This document shows positions 9,927-18,536 of a stretch of DNA of 64,000 nucleotides, piece by piece. The position numbers and the translations under genes were made by a program. Below the pieces are notes generated by a model. That model saw only the letters and a program-made list of their open reading frames with translations. It made no database searches and was not told where the DNA came from. Numbering within the stretch: position 1 is the first letter of the stretch; the number at the start of each line of letters is the position of its first letter. Location: the NCBI RefSeq assembly GCF_004310295.1, contig NZ_SISB01000002.1, positions 124,001 through 188,000 of the forward strand, in the 5' to 3' direction. The stretch comes from Pseudomonas sp. BGI-2. GTDB lineage: Bacteria > Pseudomonadota > Gammaproteobacteria > Pseudomonadales > Pseudomonadaceae.

Positions 9927-10009
9927 CTTCGCGGGCAAGCCTCGCTCCTACAGAAGGACATATGACCCTGTAGGAGCGAGCGGTTCGGCGTTCCGACTTG
10001 CCCGCGAAG
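9927..10009. repeat. REP pair with asymmetric insertion
   Basis: The left arm (9927-9953) is a normal REP. The right arm (9968-10009) carries about 15 extra bases (CGGTTCGGCGTTCCGACTT) in the middle, an insertion that recurs in other REPs of this window. Confidence 0.85.
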
Positions 10010-10032
10010 AGGCCATGACAGGCGATAAAAAA

Positions 10033-10605
10033 TCAGCCCGCCAACAACCAGGCCCCGGTCGCCGCCGAAGCCGCCCCAGCCAATCGAACCAACGGCGCCG
10101 CCGCTTGCGGCAATACGCGCACCACACCATAACCCGCGGCATGTAACGCCGCCGTCGCCGCCACAAACCCTGCCGCATAAGCCCAAGGGCTCGACATGTC
10201 CGGCAACTCCAGCCCATGCGCCACACCATGGAACAGCGCGAACAAAGCAGTCGCGCCCACCGCCACGCTCAACGGCGGACGCACCGCCAAGGCGACCGCC
10301 AAGCCCAACGCCAGCACCGATGCCGCAATTCCGCTTTCCAGTGCCGGCAGGTTCAGACCTTCAAAACCCAACAGCCCGCCGATCAGCATGGTGCCAACGA
10401 ACGTGCACGGCAGCGCCCAGCGCGCGGCGCCTTTCTGTTGCGCTGCCCACAGACCGACTGCAATCATCGCCAGCAAGTGATCGAGGCCGCCAATCGGGTG
10501 GCTGATGCCGGCGAGCAAACCGTTGTCGCCATGGCCCGGGTGGGCGAAGGCGATGGCCGGGGTCAGCAGCAGGGCCATGGCGCCCAGAATGCGTTTAAGT
10601 GTCAT
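10033..10605 (-). CDS. ureJ: HupE/UreJ family nickel transport-associated membrane protein
   Basis: A 190-residue integral membrane protein with a cleavable or anchoring N-terminus (MTLKRILGAMALLLTPAIAFA) followed by HPGHGDNGLLAGISHPIGGLDHLLAMIAVGLW. The HPxHG and HP-GGLDH histidine-rich motifs define the HupE/UreJ family, thought to supply nickel (or cobalt) for metalloenzyme maturation. AAG-GAAG precedes the ATG. It is the last gene of ureE-F-G-J, 29 bases after ureG, so nickel for urease is the likely role. Confidence 0.9.
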   Translation of the reverse strand: MTLKRILGAMALLLTPAIAFAHPGHGDNGLLAGISHPIGGLDHLLAMIAVGLWAAQQKGAARWALPCTFVGTMLIGGLLGFEGLNLPALESGIAASVLALGLAVALAVRPPLSVAVGATALFALFHGVAHGLELPDMSSPWAYAAGFVAATAALHAAGYGVVRVLPQAAAPLVRLAGAASAATGAWLLAG

Positions 10606-10634
10606 TGATAAGCTTCCTTGTTGATAAGTCGTGA

Positions 10635-11249
10635 TCAGGCTGCGGTCAGCAAGCCCTGGCGTTCGATGAAGGCGATGATTTCTTCCAGGCCCAAACCGGT
10701 TTTCTGGTTGCTGAAGACAAACGGCTTGCCGTTGCGCATGCGTTGGGTGTCGCAGTCCATCATCTCCAGCGACGCGCCCACCAGTGGCGCGAGGTCGACC
10801 TTGTTGATCACCAGCAGGTCGGATTTGCAGATTCCCGGCCCGCCCTTGCGCGGCAGCTTGTCGCCGGCCGAGACGTCGATCACATAGATGGTCAGGTCGG
10901 ACAGTTCCGGGCTGAAGGTCGCCGAGAGGTTATCGCCGCCGGACTCCACCAGAATCAGATCCAACCCCGGAAAGCGGCGGTTCAGTTGATCCACCGCTTC
11001 GAGGTTGATCGAGGCGTCTTCGCGGATCGCCGTGTGTGGGCAGCCGCCGGTTTCCACACCGATGATGCGCTCGGGCGCCAGGGCTTCGTTGCGCACCAGG
11101 AAATCGGCGTCTTCGCGGGTGTAGATGTCGTTGGTAACGACGGCCAGGTTGTAGCGGTCGCGCAGGGCCAGGCAAAGCGCCAATGTCAGAGCGGTTTTGC
11201 CGGAACCGACCGGGCCACCAATACCGACACGCAGGGGTTGTGTGTTCAT
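10635..11249 (-). CDS. ureG: Urease accessory GTPase UreG
   Basis: A 204-residue SIMIBI-class GTPase that drives nickel insertion into urease. The P-loop is [11 protein letters not shown] (about residues 10-20), the metal-binding CPH motif is in [13 protein letters not shown], the switch sequence is [15 protein letters not shown], and the base-recognition motif is NKVDLAP. The ATG at 11249 has GGAGA eight bases upstream; an earlier in-frame ATG four codons before lies inside this site. It forms the UreDFG complex with UreF and the distant UreD. Confidence 0.97.
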   Translation of the reverse strand: MNTQPLRVGIGGPVGSGKTALTLALCLALRDRYNLAVVTNDIYTREDADFLVRNEALAPERIIGVETGGCPHTAIREDASINLEAVDQLNRRFPGLDLILVESGGDNLSATFSPELSDLTIYVIDVSAGDKLPRKGGPGICKSDLLVINKVDLAPLVGASLEMMDCDTQRMRNGKPFVFSNQKTGLGLEEIIAFIERQGLLTAA

Positions 11250-11272
11250 GTGATTCTCCAAATTTAAAGGCC

Positions 11273-11947
11273 CTAGGAACGGAACAGACGGCTGTACTGG
11301 CGCTCATGGGCCATGCATGCCAGGGACAGGCCGAACGCGGCGCTGCCATAGTGTTCGGGGTTGATTCGGGTGGCGTCCTGCTGGGCTTGTTGCAGTAACG
11401 GCAGCAGTTCGCTGGTCAGGCGTTGAGCCGCTTGCTGGCCGAGCGGCAAGGTTTTCATCAGCACCGCCAATTGATTTTCCAGCCAGCTCCAGAGCCACGC
11501 CGCCAGCGCATCTTGCGGGCTGATTTTCCAGGCGCGAGCGGCCAGCGCCCAGCCGAGGGCCAGGTGCGGTTCCGGGCGCTGTTCTAGAAAGGCGCGGGCC
11601 GGCGCATCGAATTCCGGCAAGCCATTGAGCAGTTGCTGCAACGAATAGCCCATCTGCCGGCTTTCCTGATGCAGCTCGCGGGTTTCCCGACTGGCGCGGT
11701 GTTCTTCGCAGCGTTGCAGCAACTCAGCCCAGTTTTCTTCGGCGGCTGCGATGCAATGGGCGAGCAGCAGCGGCGCTTCGAAACGTGCCAGATTGAGCAG
11801 TAACTGATCACTGATCCAGCGTCGCGCGCTGTCTGCATCCTTCACCCGGTCGTTATCCACTGCCATTTCCAGGCCTTGCGAATAGCTGTAGCCGCCAATT
11901 GGCAGTTGTGGGCTGGCCAGGCGCAGCAGCGCCCAGGCCGGGTTCAT
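11273..11947 (-). CDS. ureF: Urease accessory protein UreF
   Basis: A 224-residue all-helical protein starting [29 protein letters not shown], the conserved UreF N-terminus, and containing [17 protein letters not shown]. UreF bridges UreD and UreG and gates GTP hydrolysis so that nickel reaches the apo-urease. The ATG overlaps the ureE stop (ATGA), showing translational coupling. Confidence 0.96.
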   Translation of the reverse strand: MNPAWALLRLASPQLPIGGYSYSQGLEMAVDNDRVKDADSARRWISDQLLLNLARFEAPLLLAHCIAAAEENWAELLQRCEEHRASRETRELHQESRQMGYSLQQLLNGLPEFDAPARAFLEQRPEPHLALGWALAARAWKISPQDALAAWLWSWLENQLAVLMKTLPLGQQAAQRLTSELLPLLQQAQQDATRINPEHYGSAAFGLSLACMAHERQYSRLFRS

Positions 11948-12444
11948 AAACGGACGCCGAACTGGTGCAGTTTCGGCGGGTAGTTGAAGTCTTCATCACC
12001 GTGGCGCGAATGGTGGTGGCCGCCGCCATAGGCGCCGTGTTCCGGCTGGAACGGGGCTTCGATGTTTTCGACACGGGCATCCAACTGTTCGAGCATGGCC
12101 TTGAGCACGTAATCGTCGAGCAGGCGCAACCAGCCATCGCCGACTTGCAGGGCGACGTGGCGGTTGCCAAGGTGATACGCCGCGCGAGTCAGTTCGAAAG
12201 CATTGGCGCACGTGACGTGCAGCAGTTGCTCTGGTCGGGCGTAGACACGGACGATGCGTCCGTCCTCGGCTTGCAGGCATTCGCCGTCATGCAGCGGCGG
12301 CTGACCGCGCTCCAAAAACAACCCGACGTCCTCGCCTTCGGCACTGAAACAGCGCAAACGGCTTTTGCTCCGGGCTTCGAAAGTCAGGTGCAACTCGGCG
12401 GCCCAGACGGGTTGAGGGTCGATTCTGCGATGAATCACCAGCAT
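11944..12444 (-). CDS. ureE: Urease nickel metallochaperone UreE
   Basis: A 166-residue UreE. The N-terminal peptide-binding domain begins MLVIHRRIDPQ and the C-terminal metal-binding domain contains NAFELTRAAYHLGNRHVALQ with the conserved dimer-interface histidine, then LDDYVLKAML. The tail is histidine-rich (GGGHHHSRHGDED), which would bind additional nickel. I choose the ATG at 12444; GGAAG lies upstream, and the GTG/ATG further upstream would extend past the predicted transcription start. It is the first gene of ureEFGJ. Confidence 0.95.
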   Translation of the reverse strand: MLVIHRRIDPQPVWAAELHLTFEARSKSRLRCFSAEGEDVGLFLERGQPPLHDGECLQAEDGRIVRVYARPEQLLHVTCANAFELTRAAYHLGNRHVALQVGDGWLRLLDDYVLKAMLEQLDARVENIEAPFQPEHGAYGGGHHHSRHGDEDFNYPPKLHQFGVRL

Positions 12445-12480
12445 CGGGAGGCTTCCAGCAATGGACAATGCTCAGGCTAG

Positions 12481-12496
12481 AGCAAGGGGCTTGCCA
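12481..12496 (-). promoter_or_regulatory. Sigma54 (-24/-12) promoter of ureE
   Basis: Read on the minus strand the sequence is TGGCAAGCCCCTTGCT, which matches TGGCAC-N5-TTGCW except for one base outside the invariant GG and GC. It predicts a start at about 12470, 26 bases before the ureE ATG. Confidence 0.65.
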
Positions 12497-12570
12497 ATCG
12501 GGCGATACGTAGGAAATACCTGTCGGAGCGTAGCGGGTGTTTCAGGATGTTGCAGAATTTTGAGCTGGAA

Positions 12571-12597
12571 TGGTGCGAGGATATTTCAGTGGCACCA
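12571..12597. promoter_or_regulatory. Possible activator half-sites upstream of ureE
   Basis: TGGTGC (12571-12576) and GCACCA (12592-12597) form an inverted repeat with a 15-base spacer centred about 115 bases before the predicted ureE start. GCACCA is the NtrC half-site, but the arrangement is turned outward compared with the usual 15-base dyad. Confidence 0.3.
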
Positions 12598-12619
12598 AAT
12601 TGATGCCTTGAGTGGTTTT

Positions 12620-12711
12620 TGTGGGAGTGAGCCTGCTCGCGATGAAGGAGTGTCAGCCAACACATAGTTCTCTGACACGCCGCATCGCGAGCAGGCTCTC
12701 TCCTACAGGGG
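12620..12711. repeat. REP pair, GAGCCTGCTCGCGAT type
   Basis: Inverted arms at about 12620-12643 and 12683-12711 in the space between ureE and the TetR regulator. Confidence 0.85.
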
Positions 12712-13344
12712 TTATTCGGTGCTGCCCAGACCTTGCCAATGCTTGAGCCCGATGAAGATGAAGCGCAGCTGCTGAGTGATTTTTGCCTGGGGCGTCAGGT
12801 GCTCGGGTAGAGCCTCGGCCGGCGGGTCGATGATGTCCGGCAAGGTCGCGAACACGCTTTTGACGATCAGATCAGCCATCACGCTCAAACCGGCGATATC
12901 CAGGTGCTGCAGTTTCGGCATTAAGGATAAGTCAGCTGCCAGGTCCGAGCTGATGTCTTCACGCAAACGTCCGATAGCCTGACGCACCGGTAGCGATCCG
13001 CCGTACTGCTCGCGGGCCAGGAACAGGAACTGCGAACGATTGGCCGAGACCACGTCGAGAAAGATCCGTACCGAAGCGTCGATGATGCCGCCCATGACGA
13101 ACTCGTTATGGCGCACCAGGCGAATGGTTTCGCGAAAGGTCTGGCCGACCTCGCTTACCAGCACCAGGCCCAGTTCATCCATGTCGGCGAAATGCCGGTA
13201 GAAACCGGTGGGCACGATCCCGGCGGTTTTTGCGACTTCGCGCAGGCTCAGGCTGCCGAATCCTCGGCCACATTCCATCAGGTGACGGGCAGCGTCCATC
13301 AGGGCGTTGCGGGTTTGTTGTTTCTGTTCGGCGCGGGGCAGCAT
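12712..13344 (-). CDS. desT: TetR-family regulator, DesT-like
   Basis: A 210-residue repressor. The helix-turn-helix lies in GSLSLREVAKTAGIVPTGFYRHFADMDELG (about residues 30-58), and the C-terminal ligand domain contains FLAREQYGGSLPVRQAI, SLMADLIVKSVFATLPDIIDPP-like and LRFIFIGLKHWQGL. As I recall them, P. aeruginosa DesT, which senses acyl-CoA saturation and represses desCB, and related FabR proteins share these sequences. DesT sits next to ureE in P. aeruginosa too, but no desaturase gene is present here. The ATG at 13344 is used; a GTG 12 codons upstream is possible because no clear ribosome site is visible. Confidence 0.72.
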   Translation of the reverse strand: MLPRAEQKQQTRNALMDAARHLMECGRGFGSLSLREVAKTAGIVPTGFYRHFADMDELGLVLVSEVGQTFRETIRLVRHNEFVMGGIIDASVRIFLDVVSANRSQFLFLAREQYGGSLPVRQAIGRLREDISSDLAADLSLMPKLQHLDIAGLSVMADLIVKSVFATLPDIIDPPAEALPEHLTPQAKITQQLRFIFIGLKHWQGLGSTE

Positions 13345-13469
13345 CGCAAGGGTGTTTTCTGGACAGGGACAGCGGCGCACTCTATCAAATCGGCTTCGCT
13401 GGCGTCGAACGACTATCGGGAGATCAAGCGGGGATGTGCAGCTTCAAAACGGTCAAACCCTATAAAGTC

Positions 13470-13500
13470 AAAAGCCCAATCCGGGGATTGGGCTTTTTTT
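13470..13500. terminator. Bidirectional rho-independent terminator
   Basis: AAAGCCCAATCC and GGATTGGGCTTT form a 12-base stem followed by T-runs on the plus strand and a shorter one on the minus strand. It lies just after the stop of the repeat protein gene read leftward, and insulates the TetR gene from it. Confidence 0.85.
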
Positions 13501-13516
13501 CAGGGCCACCATGGGC

Positions 13517-13903
13517 TCAGCTCACAGAGCTGTTGCGTTCGATTACACGGTCACCACCACCTTCGGCAAGGGTTTGGCCTTGTGGAGTGCGATCGGAACC
13601 GTCGGCAGCCAGGGTTTGACCTTGTGGGGTGCGATCGGAGCCATCAGCGGCAAGGGTTTGGCCTTGTGGGGTACGATCTGAGCCATCCTGGGTGATCAAG
13701 CCTTTTTCTTTCAGGCGATCATTACCACCTTCGGCAAGGGTCTGGCCTTGTGGAGTGCGGTCGGAACCATCGGCAGCGACGGTTTGGCTAAACACCGAGT
13801 AGTTGGTTTTGACTTGCGGAGTGGCTTGGTCAGCAGCGGGCAGAGCAAAAGCGGTGCTGGCCAGCATTGAGAGGGTAAGGCTAAGCAGTAATTGGCGTTT
13901 CAT
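13517..13903 (-). CDS. Secreted protein with six 14-residue repeats
   Basis: A 128-residue protein of unknown function. A signal peptide (MKRQLLLSLTLSMLASTAFA) is followed by about 24 residues and then six units of exactly 14 residues starting at 45, 59, 73, 87, 101 and 115. Four read DGSDRTPQGQTLA plus one residue; the second and sixth are degenerate (GGNDR..., GGGDR...). Every unit keeps Gly and Asp-Arg. The ATG at 13903 has AAGGAG upstream (13914-13919 region). Homologues appear to be Pseudomonas-specific in my memory, but I cannot assign a role; the regular polar repeats suggest an extended or metal-binding periplasmic protein. Confidence 0.75.
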   Translation of the reverse strand: MKRQLLLSLTLSMLASTAFALPAADQATPQVKTNYSVFSQTVAADGSDRTPQGQTLAEGGNDRLKEKGLITQDGSDRTPQGQTLAADGSDRTPQGQTLAADGSDRTPQGQTLAEGGGDRVIERNSSVS

Positions 13904-14288
13904 GATGGGTTGCTCCTTGGGGGGCGATAAAGTGGGTACGAGGGCAATGCTACTCTCGATAAGTCGATATAAAAGTTCATAAACGCAATGGTAATAATCA
14001 ACGGAATTGATTGTTCTGCCGCGGCGCTCTAGAACGGGCGTTTCCGGCGAACGTTTTTGCCCTGCGGTGGGTATTTTCAACCCACTCGTGCCGCACAAAA
14101 GTGCGGGGCCGGTAACGCCGGATTCGGGGGCAATGTGCCCCCGACCGATTATTTGAACGTTAAAAGGCTATTCGGTTAAACCTGAGCGCCATTTCCAAGT
14201 CCTAAATTCCATGGCAGGCCGGTTCTGGCCTAACGTTTCACACGTGCGTCGCAGTCAGGGCGCTCAGTCGTATCAGGAGCCCTGTGCA
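13904..14288. other. Divergent intergenic region
   Basis: 385 bases between the repeat protein gene and the yhjG-like gene. A perfect 8-base hairpin TCGGGGGC / GCCCCCGA lies at 14124-14144 (loop AATGT). No consensus promoter was identified with confidence; promoters for both flanking genes are expected here. Confidence 0.5.
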
Positions 14289-16364
14289 ATGACGCGCACT
14301 CGTAAAATTGTTACCTGGACCTTCGCCAGCCTGATTGTCTTGCTGGCGGTATTGGTTCTGATCATCGTGTTCTTCGATTGGAACCGGATCAAACCGCCCC
14401 TTAATGCCAAGGTCTCTGAAGAGCTGCATCGTCCGTTCGCCATCAATGGCAACCTGGCGGTGGTCTGGCAGCGCGAGCCCGACGAAGGCGGTTGGCGGGC
14501 GTGGGTGCCGTGGCCGCACGTAGTGGCCGAAGACCTGAGCCTGGGTAACCCGGACTGGTCGAAGAAACCGCAGATGGTCACCCTCAAGCGGGTCGAGCTG
14601 CGCATTTCACCCTTGGCTTTGCTGGCGCAGCGGGTGGTTATCCCGCGCATTGACCTGTCTGAGCCGAATGCAGATTTGCAGCGCTTGGCCGACGGCCGCG
14701 CCAACTGGACGTTCAAATTCGACCCCAAAGATCCGAATGCCGAGCCTTCAAGCTGGGTGGTGGACATCGGTGCCATCGGCTTCGACAGGGGCCACGTCAC
14801 TCTCGACGACCAGAACCTCAAGACTCAGCTCGATGTACTGATTGATCCGCTGGGCAAACCGATTCCGTTCAGCGATATCGTCGGCGACAAAGCAGCGAAA
14901 ACCGCGCAGGAGAAAGGCGCAGCCCCGCAGGATTACGCGTTCGCGCTGAAGTTCAAAGGCCAATACCACAATCAGAAACTCGCGGGCGAAGGCAAGATCG
15001 GCGGGTTGTTGGCGTTCCAGGATGCGACCAGGCCGTTCCCGCTTCAGGCGCAAGTGAAAATCGCCGACACCAGTGTCGAGCTGGCCGGCACGCTGACCGA
15101 TCCGCTGAACCTCGGCGCTCTGGACTTGCGCCTGAAACTGGCCGGCACCAGCCTGGGCAATCTCTATCCGCTGACCGGTGTGACGCTGCCGGATACACCG
15201 CCGTACGCGACCGACGGGCATTTGATCGCCAAACTGCATGAGTCTGGCGGCGCGGTGTTCCGCTATGAAGCGTTCAACGGCAAGATCGGCGAGAGCGACA
15301 TCCACGGCAGCCTGGCCTATGTCGCCAGCCAGCCTCGGCCGAAACTCACTGGGTCGCTGGTTTCCAATCAACTGCTGTTCGCCGACCTCGCCCCGCTGAT
15401 CGGCGCCGATTCCAACGCCAAGCAAAAGGCCCGGGGTGGTGAAAGCAAGCAGCCGACGGACAAGGTGTTGCCAGTCGAGGAGTTCAAGACCGAACGCTGG
15501 CGCGACATGGACGCCGATGTCGAATTCACCGGCAAGCGCATCGTCCACAGCGAAAAACTGCCGTTCAAGGATCTTTACACGCACCTGGTGCTGACCGACG
15601 GTGTCCTCAGCCTCGAGCCCCTGCGTTTCGGCGTGGCGGGCGGCACCCTGGATGCGCAGATACGCCTTAATGGCCGTACCGAACCCTTGGAAGGCCGGGC
15701 CAAACTTACCGCGCGCAAGTTCAAGCTCAAGCAGCTGTTCCCGACCTTTGAGCCGATGAAAACCAGTTTCGGCGAGCTCAATGGCGACGCCGACATCACC
15801 GGCCGTGGCAACTCGGTCGCCAAGCTGTTGGGCAGCGCCAATGGCAATCTGAAAATGCTGATCAACGACGGTGCCATCAGCCGCGAGTTGATGGAACTGG
15901 CCGGGCTCAACGTCGGCAACTACGTGGTGGGCAAGATCTTTGGCGACAAGGAAGTGAAGATCAATTGCGCGGCGGCGGACTTCGACATCAAGACCGGTTT
16001 GGCCACCACGCGATTGTTTGTCTTCGATACCGAGAACGCGATCATCTATGTCGATGGCACGGCGAACATGGCGACGGAGCAGCTGGACCTGACGATTACT
16101 CCGGAATCCAAGGGCTGGCGGTTGATTTCGCTACGGTCGCCGCTGTATGTGCGGGGCAAGTTCATCAAGCCTGATGCGGGCGTGAAGGCTGTGCCGCTGA
16201 TTTTGCGTGGAGCGGGGATGGTTGCGTTGGGTCTGATTGCGGCGCCTGCGGCGGGGTTGCTGGCGTTGGTGGCACCGAGCGGGGGCGAGCCGAATCAGTG
16301 TGCGCCGTTGCTGGAGCAGATGAAGGCGGGCAAGGCGCCAGTGACCGTCAAACCCACGAAGTGA
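14289..16364 (+). CDS. yhjG: AsmA-family protein, YhjG-like
   Basis: A 691-residue envelope protein with one N-terminal membrane anchor (WTFASLIVLLAVLVLIIVFF) followed by a long periplasmic region rich in beta structure. FDWNRIKPPLNAKVSEELHRPFAI, WVPWPHVVAEDLSLGNP, PDTPPYATDGHLIAKL and SPLYVRGKFIKPDAGVKA match the E. coli YhjG/AsmA pattern. AsmA-like proteins are thought to carry phospholipids between membranes. The ATG at 14289 has AGGAG ten bases upstream. It is monocistronic, with a REP pair downstream. Confidence 0.85.
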   Translation: MTRTRKIVTWTFASLIVLLAVLVLIIVFFDWNRIKPPLNAKVSEELHRPFAINGNLAVVWQREPDEGGWRAWVPWPHVVAEDLSLGNPDWSKKPQMVTLKRVELRISPLALLAQRVVIPRIDLSEPNADLQRLADGRANWTFKFDPKDPNAEPSSWVVDIGAIGFDRGHVTLDDQNLKTQLDVLIDPLGKPIPFSDIVGDKAAKTAQEKGAAPQDYAFALKFKGQYHNQKLAGEGKIGGLLAFQDATRPFPLQAQVKIADTSVELAGTLTDPLNLGALDLRLKLAGTSLGNLYPLTGVTLPDTPPYATDGHLIAKLHESGGAVFRYEAFNGKIGESDIHGSLAYVASQPRPKLTGSLVSNQLLFADLAPLIGADSNAKQKARGGESKQPTDKVLPVEEFKTERWRDMDADVEFTGKRIVHSEKLPFKDLYTHLVLTDGVLSLEPLRFGVAGGTLDAQIRLNGRTEPLEGRAKLTARKFKLKQLFPTFEPMKTSFGELNGDADITGRGNSVAKLLGSANGNLKMLINDGAISRELMELAGLNVGNYVVGKIFGDKEVKINCAAADFDIKTGLATTRLFVFDTENAIIYVDGTANMATEQLDLTITPESKGWRLISLRSPLYVRGKFIKPDAGVKAVPLILRGAGMVALGLIAAPAAGLLALVAPSGGEPNQCAPLLEQMKAGKAPVTVKPTK

Positions 16365-16386
16365 TTTGCAGCGTCTGTGAAGACGC

Positions 16387-16452
16387 CTTCGCGGGCAAGC
16401 CTCGCTCCTACAGGGACGATGTAGCCCGTAGGAGCGAGGCTTGCCCGCGAAG
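16387..16452. repeat. REP pair
   Basis: Inverted arms of the GCGGGCAAGCCTCGCTCC type at 16387-16413 and 16426-16452 with a short spacer, between convergent genes. Confidence 0.9.
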
Positions 16453-16467
16453 GCTGATTAATAGGCG

Positions 16468-16863
16468 CTACAGGTCTTTCAGAATGTCAGCCATGTCATC
16501 CGCATGCTCTTCTTCCTGAGCCAGGATGTCTTCAAAGATGCGCCGCGTCGTCGGGTCTTTCTCGCCAATGTACTGAATGATCTCGCGGTAGCTGTCGATG
16601 GCGATTCGTTCGGCAACCAGGTCTTCGTAGACCATTTCCTTGAGTGAATTGCCCGCCACATATTGCGCGTGGGAGTTTTTCGACAGCAGGTCAGGGTTGA
16701 ACTCCGGTTCGCCGCTCAACTGCACGATACGCTCGGCCAGTCGGTCGGCGTGCTCCGCCTCTTGAGTCGCGTGTTCGAGGAATTCATCGGCCGCGACGTT
16801 GGCTTTCAAGCCGCTGCCCATAAAGTAGTGACGCTTGTAGCGCAACACGCAGACCACAGTGGC
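16468..16863 (-). pseudogene. Bacterioferritin-like gene lacking its 5' part
   Basis: The reading frame from about 16863 to the stop at 16468 encodes VCVLRYKRHYFMGSGLKA, EFLEHATQEAEHADRLAERI, YEDLVAERIAIDSYREIIQYIG and ILAQEEEHADDMADIL. These are helices A (end), B, C and D of a Pseudomonas bacterioferritin normally near 175 residues. The first 45 or so residues are missing; the sequence in front runs straight into the 3' end of the LysR gene on the same strand. The family's first ferroxidase glutamate (in ALATELVC) is also gone: here the sequence reads SATVVC. A 117-residue product could start at the ATG at 16821, but it would lack helix A, so loss of function is likely. Confidence 0.75.
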
Positions 16864-16871
16864 CGAGCCGA

Positions 16872-17774
16872 TCACGCCAGCGCATGCCCGGACAGCAACG
16901 CCTCCTCGCGTAACCACGCAAAGAACGCCCGCACCGGCGGATGTCGCTCGCGTCCAGGCACGCAAAGCGCGCTGTAGCCGGCGCCATCCACCTGAATCTC
17001 GCCCCGATAAGCCACCAGCAAACCGCTGGCCACGCTTTCCGACACCAGAATGTTGCTCGCCAGCACCAGGCCTTGCCCGGCGATCGCCGCTTGCAGGGCG
17101 TAATGCTCTTCATCGTACTCACGGACCGCCGGTTGTCCCGTCAGCCAGGCCTCGCCGGACTGCGCGCACCAGGCCGCCCAGCCGTGGGCGTACAGTTTGG
17201 AGTTGTGCCAGCGCACGCTGATCAGCGTGGGCACCCGATCAACTGCCAGAGCCACTTGCCCGGGCGAGCCATAGACGCCGAACGATTCGTCGAACAGGCA
17301 CAGCCCATAAAGGTTCGGGTAGTCACCCAGGCTGTAGCGCACCACCAGATCGACGCTGGCGTCCTGATGCAGATCGATGACCTCGCAATGAGTATCCAGG
17401 CGCAGGCTGATGTTCGGATGACGGGCGTAGAACCGGCCCAGCCGCGGCACCAGCCACAGCGCCGCGAAGGCTGCCGTGGTGGAAATCGTCAGGCTTGCGC
17501 CGCTGCGTTGCGGGCGCAGGGTGTCGACACTCTGTGCCACCTCCAGCAACGCGCCGTGCAGGCTGCGGAACAGCCGTTCGCCGCAGTCAGTCAGGCGAAC
17601 TTGCCGTGGTAGCCGCTCGAACAACGGCACGCCGAGCCAATTCTCCAGGGAGCGAATCTGATGGGACACCGCCGTCGGCGTCACTGAGAGTTCTTCGGCG
17701 GCAGCCTTGAAACTCAGCAGGCGCGAGGCGGATTCGAAAGCGCGCAGGGCGGTCAGCGGCAACGAGGCAAACAT
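16872..17774 (-). CDS. LysR-family regulator, GcvA-like
   Basis: A 300-residue LysR-type regulator. The winged helix-turn-helix is at the N-terminus (LPLTALRAFESASRLLSFKAAAEELSVTPTAVSHQIRSLE), followed by the effector domain starting SLTISTTAAFAALWLVPRLGRF, the GcvA subgroup pattern. It is transcribed divergently from an azoreductase-like gene with a 123-base gap containing a 21-base palindrome, so it probably controls that gene and the SMR exporter. Its stop codon directly abuts the remains of the bacterioferritin gene. Confidence 0.88.
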   Translation of the reverse strand: MFASLPLTALRAFESASRLLSFKAAAEELSVTPTAVSHQIRSLENWLGVPLFERLPRQVRLTDCGERLFRSLHGALLEVAQSVDTLRPQRSGASLTISTTAAFAALWLVPRLGRFYARHPNISLRLDTHCEVIDLHQDASVDLVVRYSLGDYPNLYGLCLFDESFGVYGSPGQVALAVDRVPTLISVRWHNSKLYAHGWAAWCAQSGEAWLTGQPAVREYDEEHYALQAAIAGQGLVLASNILVSESVASGLLVAYRGEIQVDGAGYSALCVPGRERHPPVRAFFAWLREEALLSGHALA

Positions 17775-17786
17775 TCAAACACTCCA

Positions 17787-17807
17787 TGGATGAAATGGAT
17801 TCATCCA
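17787..17807. promoter_or_regulatory. LysR-type operator palindrome
   Basis: TGGATGAA and TTCATCCA form a perfect inverted repeat around a 5-base centre. It contains the LysR T-N11-A pattern (TGAAATGGATTCA) and lies 12 bases before the LysR start, between the divergent genes. Confidence 0.6.
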
Positions 17808-17897
17808 GACTGATTTCTACTCAGTTGAAGATGGGCGGCTACGCGCTTCAAGCTGCAAGCCACAAGCAGTTTGAGTTTAGCCCTGAAGGAGATTCAG

Positions 17898-18536
17898 ATG
17901 AGTAAGATTCTTGCAGTTCACGCCAGCCCGCGCGGCGAGCGTTCGCACTCCCGGCGTTTGGCCGAAGTGTTTCTGTCTGCCTGGCAGGCGCGGCATCCGC
18001 AGTTGCAGCTGACTCGCCGGGAAGTCGGTCGGGCTTTGATACCGCCGGTCAACGAAGCCTTTGTGGTCGCGGCGTTTTACCCCGAACCTAACGCGCGACC
18101 CTTGTCGATGCAGGCCGACCTGGCGTTCAGCGATGAACTGGTCGGCGAGTTGCTCGGCCACGATCTGCTGGTGATTTCCACGCCGATGCACAACTTCAGC
18201 GTGCCCAGCGGCCTCAAGGCCTGGATCGATCAGATTGTGCGGCTCGGGCTGACGTTCAATCACACGCTGGACAATGGCGTGGCCCAGTACGAGCCGCTGG
18301 TGCGAGGCAAAAAAGCCCTGATCGTCACCAGTCGCGGCGGCTTCGGTTTCGGGCCGGGCGGTGAGCTGGAGGCGATGAACCATGCCGATCCGTTGCTGCG
18401 CACCGCGCTGGGATTCATCGGTATCACCGACATCACCGTGGTTGCCGCCGAAGGCGAAGAGTCCGCCGCGCGTACTTTCGAGATTTCGGCGGCCGAGGCC
18501 GAGCAGCGTTTGCTGACGCTTGCCCGGGAGTTCTAG
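17898..18536 (+). CDS. azoR: FMN-dependent NADH-azoreductase-like flavoprotein
   Basis: A 212-residue flavodoxin-fold quinone reductase. The phosphate-binding start is [22 protein letters not shown], the flavin loop is [27 protein letters not shown], and the second loop is [12 protein letters not shown], all typical of AzoR (acyl carrier protein phosphodiesterase fold). It would reduce quinones or azo compounds with NADH in the cytoplasm. The ATG at 17898 has AAGGAG seven bases upstream. It ends one base before the SMR gene and is probably regulated by the divergent LysR protein. Confidence 0.85.
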   Translation: MSKILAVHASPRGERSHSRRLAEVFLSAWQARHPQLQLTRREVGRALIPPVNEAFVVAAFYPEPNARPLSMQADLAFSDELVGELLGHDLLVISTPMHNFSVPSGLKAWIDQIVRLGLTFNHTLDNGVAQYEPLVRGKKALIVTSRGGFGFGPGGELEAMNHADPLLRTALGFIGITDITVVAAEGEESAARTFEISAAEAEQRLLTLAREF

